Source: Planctomycetota bacterium
GTDB lineage: Bacteria; Planctomycetota; UBA8108
Assembly (NCBI GenBank): GCA_002695115.1
Contig: NZOA01000050.1
Coordinates: 1 to 9,353 of the forward strand
Length of the DNA: 9,353 nucleotides
Reading direction: 5' to 3'
A program made the translations under genes and the position numbers. The notes beneath the pieces are model-generated. The model ran no database searches. It was not told where the DNA came from and saw only the letters and a list, made by a program, of their open reading frames with translations. Of the stretch, positions 5,728 to 9,353 are shown in pieces; the stretch's first letter is position 1; every line of letters starts with the position of its first letter.

Positions 5728-5743
5728 AGAATCCCGGGTTTTT
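5707..5743. terminator. Bidirectional intrinsic terminator
   Basis: TCTTCAG-acaa-CTGAAGA (5713-5719 / 5724-5730) is flanked by CCCG (5707-5710) pairing with CGGG (5735-5738). Five T's follow on the plus strand (5739-5743), and five on the minus strand (rc of 5700-5704). It serves the plus gene ending at 5727, whose stop codon is inside the stem, and the minus gene ending at 5794. Confidence 0.82.
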
Positions 5744-5751
5744 CCAGTATT

Positions 5752-5777
5752 CAACCGGACCTGCGGATAGCCGGTTG
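5752..5777. repeat. 7-bp inverted repeat between convergent genes
   Basis: CAACCGG (5752-5758) and CCGGTTG (5771-5777) are perfect complements around 12 bases. It lies in the short gap after the bidirectional terminator and may help fold the 3' end of the minus-strand oxidoreductase mRNA. Confidence 0.45.
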
Positions 5778-5793
5778 GTGGACGTCTTCGACC

Positions 5794-7398
5794 TCAGGAG
5801 GACTTGGGGAAGAACTCATCCCAGTAGACCGCGCGATCTTCGCGCATGGCGATATTGGCCATGAGGGCCGCGACGGCGCTGTTCATGCCCACGATCGCAT
5901 CAGCCCGAAGCTCCCCGGCAAAAGAGTTCTTATCGCGAGCGAGCCGGACACATTTGTGGAAGCTCTCGACCGCCAGCAGCGTCTCGATCTTGTCGTAGGC
6001 GCCCTCGATCGGCTCGATGAAATGAGACCAGTGCTTATCGCCTCGCTCGAGGGGCTTCTCTTCGATCTCATCTCCAGGCGTACCGCCCAGCTTGGCCATG
6101 GTGGCTCCGCTCTTGAGAATCTTTTTCTGGCTGGAACGCCTGGGGTTGGTTCCCTCCGCGATCCGGTTGGGATCCTTCCGGGCCTTCTTCTCCTTCCAGA
6201 ACTCGCCGCCGGCCAGGGAGACCTGGATGGTTCCATAGCGCCCGAGCATCATCTCCGAGGGGCCGAGATGAGCGTTCGCCATGGTGCACATATAATCAAA
6301 GGTCACCTCGCGCAGGCGAATGCCTCCGGAAGCATCCTTCTCGTAGACGGTCTTACCCGCGCCATCTTTCTTCACACGGCCATACGCATCGCGCTGAACA
6401 GCCGGCACCTTGTAGGTGAAGATGAGATGGATATTGTCATGGGTGTCCCGGGAATCCTGGTAATACCAGTCAACCCCGCCGTAGCCGCGCACCGAGTGCG
6501 GATGAATTCCCACATGGGATCCTTCTTCGCCGAAGAACCAATTCGCCACATCTATCTGGTGGGTGGCAAACTCCGTCGTCAGGCCGCCTGAATATTCAGA
6601 ATAGAGCCGCCAATTGATAATCCGCTCGAGCTCGAGCGATGGAGCGGGCCTGCTGATCTTATCGTTCTGATTCCACTGCGCGCGAATGGTGGCGACCTCG
6701 CCAATCCTGTCGCCGTGAATCATATCCGCGACCTTCTGGTACAGCGGTGAATAGTGGCGCTGATGACCGACCTGGAAAACGATATCTTCGCCACCCGGCG
6801 TCTTCGCCCCGCTGGCGATGAGATCGACGATGTCCTGGTTCTCACCAATGGTGAAGGCCATCGCCTTCTCGCAATAGACATGCTTACCGGCCTCTACCGC
6901 GTCGATGGCCATCGGACCGTGGAGATAATGCGGGGTAGCTATAAAGACCGCCTCGACATCCTTATTGTCGAGTATGCGACGGTAATCATCGGATGTCTGG
7001 ATGGTGGGCTTGTTCTCATCGCCATCTCTCCTGCTGATGACGTCCTCGATGCTCTTCTTGAAATCCTTGATCTTCGATGGCTGCTTGTCGCAGACGGCGA
7101 TCGGCATGCTCCCGGGCACCTGCAGGGCCGTGCGAAGAAGGGATCCGCCCCGGTTGCCAACGCCGATGTGGCCTGTTTTTACGTGATTACTCTCACCAAA
7201 ATCCTCACGCCATCCTTTTACCTGGTCAAGGTAGGGATGCTCGCCGTATTTGTGAAACAGGAATGAAATGCCCGAGGCGGCGCCTCCAACTCCCAATGCC
7301 GCCGCGCCGATGAAATCCCGGCGAGGCAGGTCGCCGGCTCCGTTACCGTCGGTGATTTCCCCAGCTGGTTCACTCGCCGAGTTTTTCTCTTCGGACAT
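5794..7398 (-). CDS. Gfo/Idh/MocA-family oxidoreductase with twin-arginine signal
   Basis: The 534-residue product has a Tat signal (PRRDFIGAAALGVGGAASG, twin Arg at 26-27). Then comes a Rossmann NAD(P)-binding start, HIGVGNRGG (77-85), followed by AVCD (101-104) at the end of beta-2 and IATPHYLHGPMAIDAVEAGKH (about 153-173). The catalytic-lysine motif reads CEKAMAF (176-182), with Ala where the family normally has Pro in EKP. The substrate-domain motif GGLTTEFATHQID (271-283) carries the expected His280 and Asp283. Members oxidise or reduce sugars, inositols or their derivatives; those with Tat signals act in the periplasm, loaded with cofactor before export. It is longer than the usual 330-450 residues, with extra sequence at both ends. 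The start has AGGAG (rc of 7406-7410). It is transcribed alone. Substrate unknown. Confidence 0.9.
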   Translation of the reverse strand: MSEEKNSASEPAGEITDGNGAGDLPRRDFIGAAALGVGGAASGISFLFHKYGEHPYLDQVKGWREDFGESNHVKTGHIGVGNRGGSLLRTALQVPGSMPIAVCDKQPSKIKDFKKSIEDVISRRDGDENKPTIQTSDDYRRILDNKDVEAVFIATPHYLHGPMAIDAVEAGKHVYCEKAMAFTIGENQDIVDLIASGAKTPGGEDIVFQVGHQRHYSPLYQKVADMIHGDRIGEVATIRAQWNQNDKISRPAPSLELERIINWRLYSEYSGGLTTEFATHQIDVANWFFGEEGSHVGIHPHSVRGYGGVDWYYQDSRDTHDNIHLIFTYKVPAVQRDAYGRVKKDGAGKTVYEKDASGGIRLREVTFDYMCTMANAHLGPSEMMLGRYGTIQVSLAGGEFWKEKKARKDPNRIAEGTNPRRSSQKKILKSGATMAKLGGTPGDEIEEKPLERGDKHWSHFIEPIEGAYDKIETLLAVESFHKCVRLARDKNSFAGELRADAIVGMNSAVAALMANIAMREDRAVYWDEFFPKSS

Positions 7399-7433
7399 GT
7401 AGGCTCTCCTGCTTGTTCACTCTAGGGCGGTAC

Positions 7434-7439
7434 ATGATA
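7434..7439 (-). promoter_or_regulatory. Possible -10 element of the oxidoreductase gene
   Basis: TATCAT (rc of 7434-7439) lies 35 bases upstream of the ATG at 7398; no matching -35 was found at normal spacing. This is a weak call. Confidence 0.25.
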
Positions 7440-7529
7440 CGAACCGGCGGATACCTCTGCCACTGCGAAATGAGCCTCCCGGCATCCCCGGCACGCGGAC
7501 AAACCGGTGAAAGCCACGAGGGTGGATGC

Positions 7530-7557
7530 TTGCAGACTGTGGGCGCATTGCTACAAT
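7530..7557 (+). promoter_or_regulatory. Promoter of the DoxX-like/ApbE unit
   Basis: TTGCAG (7530-7535) and TACAAT (7552-7557) have a 16-bp spacer and an extended -10 (TGC just before TACAAT). The nine bases TGCTACAAT are identical to those of the his promoter. The predicted start near 7564 gives a leader of about 75 bases before the ATG at 7640. Confidence 0.6.
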
Positions 7558-7639
7558 ATCGCAAGCCAGCACGGCAGGCCGTCTGCAAGACAGCCGCGCA
7601 TAGTGAATCATGTCACCGAGCTTCCCCTACGGAGGGTTC

Positions 7640-8080
7640 ATGGTCTCGAGAAAAGAGCGTTTCTGGATCACCTTTATGCTGAGGATGTCCTTCGGGTTCC
7701 TCTTCCTCATCGTTTCCCTGGGCCAGTTCGATGCCGGCACTGGTGTGTTCGCTGACAAGGTCTCCAGCCCTTACTCGGGAACCTGGCTGGCCGGCGCGTT
7801 CGAAAACCTGTTCGGCTTTGACGATGGCACCGCGCCCCTCAGATTCTTCCTCCATTGCATCCCCTTCATCTTCGCGGCGATCTCGGTTCCGATCCTCACC
7901 GGGCTCTTCCTTCGCCCCGCGCTGAGGCTTGGAGCGATCCTCCTCATCATGCTGGGACTGGGAAAATACATCACCTCGGGCAACGACGTCGCCCCGACAG
8001 CGATGAACTTCTTCCTCGCCTTCCTGATCTGCTGCGGACTTTACTTCCTGGGCCAGGAAGACGAGGCGAAAACCGAGTAA
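7640..8080 (+). CDS. DoxX-like integral membrane protein
   Basis: The 146-residue product has four hydrophobic segments (about 9-28, 69-91, 95-112 and 119-138), short loops and a charged C-terminus, which is the DoxX-like layout of small four-helix inner-membrane proteins. The name comes from a thiosulfate:quinone oxidoreductase subunit, but most members have no known function, so only the fold family is claimed. The ATG at 7640 is preferred over the in-frame ATG at 7610 because GGAGG (7631-7635) lies just before it, and because the ten extra residues would add a polar, unpatterned N-terminus. It is followed after 48 bases by the ApbE-type gene on the same strand and is probably cotranscribed with it, hinting at a membrane redox role. 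Confidence 0.72.
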   Translation: MVSRKERFWITFMLRMSFGFLFLIVSLGQFDAGTGVFADKVSSPYSGTWLAGAFENLFGFDDGTAPLRFFLHCIPFIFAAISVPILTGLFLRPALRLGAILLIMLGLGKYITSGNDVAPTAMNFFLAFLICCGLYFLGQEDEAKTE

Positions 8081-8128
8081 GGATTCCGATCCCGGCTTGC
8101 CGGCCGACACCATGAGGCGATTCTTCCG

Positions 8129-9211
8129 ATGGACAAGAACCCGCCATCCCCCGAGCCTGGCAGCCGCGGCTGGCGGTCCTCCGAGGATCAACCCGGAACG
8201 GGCCCTCTCATCGAATCCTACTCCCAGCCCGATTCGGGACTCTCGCGCTACGAGGGCTGGGCCCTCGGGACCCTCAACGTGCTCCTGCTCCAGGGAGACG
8301 AGCAGGCAGCCCAGGCCGCCTTTGACTGTCTCAACGCCATCGAGCAGCGCCTGTCGAAATTCCTGCCCGAGAGCGACGTCTCTCTCCTGAACTCCCTCGG
8401 CTCCAGCCGCCCTGTCACAGTGGGCGGGGAGCTCCTGGAGCTCATCCGCAGATCCAGGGAGGCCTGGGAGCTCACCGGCGGGGTCTTCGACCCGACCATA
8501 GGGTCCCTGATGCGAGCCTGGGGACTGGTCGATATGGTTGCAAGGACCCCCGACTCAAATGAACTTTCCAGGCTCCTGGAGAGCCGTGGTATGGATCTCG
8601 TCGAGATTGACCCCGAGACCCAGGCTGTCAGCTTCTCGCGCCCGGAGGTGAGCCTGGACCTCGGCGCCATCGGCAAGGGATACGCCGCTGACCGGATCTC
8701 CTCGCTCCTGGAGGAAAAAGGAGTCGAGACGGGAGCCATGCTGTCGGGACGATCCACCGTGCTGACCTGGGGCCTGCCGCCGGGAGAGAAGACCTGGCAG
8801 GTCGAGGTCTGCCATCCGGGCAATAGAGACGAGGCTCTCTGCCGGCTCTCGATGCAGCCTGGAGCCCTGAGCTCATCGAGCGCGGCAGAACGATTTCTAC
8901 GGGCGAAAGGAAAGACCTACGGGCACATACTCGATCCCAGGGATGGCCTCCCCACCGAGACCATCGAGGGCGCCACGATCTGGACCCGCCAGGCGGCCCT
9001 TGGCGACATTCTCTCAACAACCCTCTTCATCCTGGGACGTGACGCCCTCGGCGAAGGAGGCTGCGTCGAGCAGTTGGTCAAGGCCTGGACACCGCCGGGC
9101 GAGGAACCGCGCGCCTCGATCATCCTGGCTGAGAAAGATTCCCGAAGCTGGGGCGGAATCGGCTGGGAAACTTTCTACATCGGTGAGCCGGGTTTTGTGC
9201 ACTCGGGCTGA
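8129..9211 (+). CDS. apbE: ApbE-type FAD:protein FMN transferase
   Basis: The 360-residue product carries the ApbE fold in order: an N-terminal helix reading IEQRLSKFLPESDVSLLN (71-88), FDPTIGSLMRAWGL (120-133), DLGAIGKGYAADRI (177-190), YGHILDPRDGLP (264-275) and GDILSTTLFILGRD (292-305). ApbE moves FMN from FAD to Thr/Ser in flavoproteins such as Na+-NQR or RNF subunits, using Mg2+; D293 and T297 match the family's metal ligands. Two motifs differ from usual: the GG near residue 207 reads GR (LSGRST), and the TSG before the DP motif reads SSS (248-250). There is no signal peptide or lipobox, although many ApbE proteins are periplasmic lipoproteins. The Shine-Dalgarno is weak (GAGG, 8114-8117, 11 bases away), and about 40 residues precede the conserved fold, so a later start is possible. 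Confidence 0.85.
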   Translation: MDKNPPSPEPGSRGWRSSEDQPGTGPLIESYSQPDSGLSRYEGWALGTLNVLLLQGDEQAAQAAFDCLNAIEQRLSKFLPESDVSLLNSLGSSRPVTVGGELLELIRRSREAWELTGGVFDPTIGSLMRAWGLVDMVARTPDSNELSRLLESRGMDLVEIDPETQAVSFSRPEVSLDLGAIGKGYAADRISSLLEEKGVETGAMLSGRSTVLTWGLPPGEKTWQVEVCHPGNRDEALCRLSMQPGALSSSSAAERFLRAKGKTYGHILDPRDGLPTETIEGATIWTRQAALGDILSTTLFILGRDALGEGGCVEQLVKAWTPPGEEPRASIILAEKDSRSWGGIGWETFYIGEPGFVHSG

Positions 9212-9226
9212 AAGACATAGTTATTC

Positions 9227-9255
9227 GGCCCTACCCAATTGGGCTCTTTTCCTTT
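9227..9255 (+). terminator. Probable terminator after the ApbE-type gene
   Basis: GGCCC (9227-9231) pairs with GGGCT (9241-9245), including one G-U pair, around a nine-base loop, followed by CTTTTCCTTTT. The stem is short but correctly placed 15 bases after the stop codon. Confidence 0.5.
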
Positions 9256-9282
9256 TGCCACCCCCCGGCTTTTCGATAGAAT
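9255..9282 (+). promoter_or_regulatory. Promoter for a gene beyond the right edge
   Basis: TTGCCA (9255-9260) and TAGAAT (9277-9282) each match consensus at five of six positions with a 16-bp spacer. The predicted start is near 9289-9290. No start codon follows in the remaining 63 bases, so the gene lies outside the window. Confidence 0.65.
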
Positions 9283-9289
9283 TCCCGTT

Positions 9290-9353
9290 TCCCAGCGGTT
9301 GCTGCTGACGTATTCTTTTGCAGCCGGGTCTGAATTGCCGGTGCCGGCTGGGA
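9290..9353 (+). promoter_or_regulatory. Possible structured 5' leader (cut by window edge)
   Basis: Starting at the predicted transcription start, TCCCAGC (9290-9296) is perfectly complementary to GCTGGGA (9347-9353), with further near-pairing inside. The loop contains a second stem, GCTGC/GCAGC (9301-9305 / 9320-9324), and self-pairing CCGG segments. This resembles a closed multi-stem leader, but no known riboswitch consensus was recognised. Confidence 0.35.

Noticed and set aside
7610..7639. Upstream ATG extending the DoxX-like protein by 10 residues
   Set aside because: The Shine-Dalgarno GGAGG (7631-7635) lies inside the extension and fits the ATG at 7640.
7613..8191. 192-codon minus-strand frame
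   Set aside because: It is antisense to the DoxX-like gene and extremely charged (Glu/Gly/Arg), as expected for the reverse of membrane-protein codons.

Overview
The window reads as a chromosomal segment from a Gram-negative bacterium with fairly GC-rich genes. It has a signal-peptide-bearing outer-membrane beta-barrel, a twin-arginine Gfo/Idh/MocA oxidoreductase, an AP-endonuclease-2-like TIM barrel next to an RraA-type aldolase, and a secreted protein with a TPR-like region. That gene mix is common in environmental Planctomycetota/Verrucomicrobiota-like and related lineages. The phylum is an inference from gene flavour only; no rRNA or other marker gene is present. No mobile element, CRISPR array, tRNA or rRNA was found.

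Left edge (1-368): on the minus strand lies the start of hisG. It is preceded by a complete histidine attenuator: a near-consensus promoter (261-288), a 27-codon leader peptide with seven histidines (152-235), a G-rich antiterminator candidate, and a terminator hairpin with nine T's (96-124) ending 10 bases before the hisG start codon. This is the best-supported regulatory system in the window. Divergent to it, a plus-strand unit encodes a sugar-phosphate isomerase/epimerase-like TIM barrel (369-1382) and an RraA/HMG-aldolase-like protein (1468-2205), probably acting together in carbohydrate or sugar-acid metabolism.

Middle (2206-4473): a minus-strand outer-membrane porin-like gene (2307-3401) ends at a strong hairpin terminator between the convergent genes. 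Upstream of the porin is about 1.07 kb without a credible gene. It is less GC-rich than the genes and full of small hairpins, including a nested inverted repeat with pseudoknot or switch potential (3606-3651), a terminator-like hairpin (3965-3985) and promoter-like motifs. It may hold a non-coding RNA or a long regulatory leader.

Right half (4474-9353): an unrecognised exported protein with a TPR-like part, a possible thioredoxin-fold domain and a Pro/Ala/Glu/Lys tail (4474-5727) converges on a Tat-exported Gfo/Idh/MocA oxidoreductase (5794-7398, minus), with a bidirectional terminator between them. Divergent from that is a DoxX-like membrane protein (7640-8080) followed closely by an ApbE-type FAD:protein FMN transferase (8129-9211) with variant active-site motifs. 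After a modest terminator, a good promoter (9255-9282) starts a transcript whose first bases can fold into a closed stem exactly at the window edge, so the next gene has a possibly structured leader.

Two starts are placed downstream of the longest open frame, at 4474 and 7640, because the Shine-Dalgarno sequences sit there. The best promoters share a 16-bp spacer, and two of them share the extended -10 sequence TGCTACAAT.
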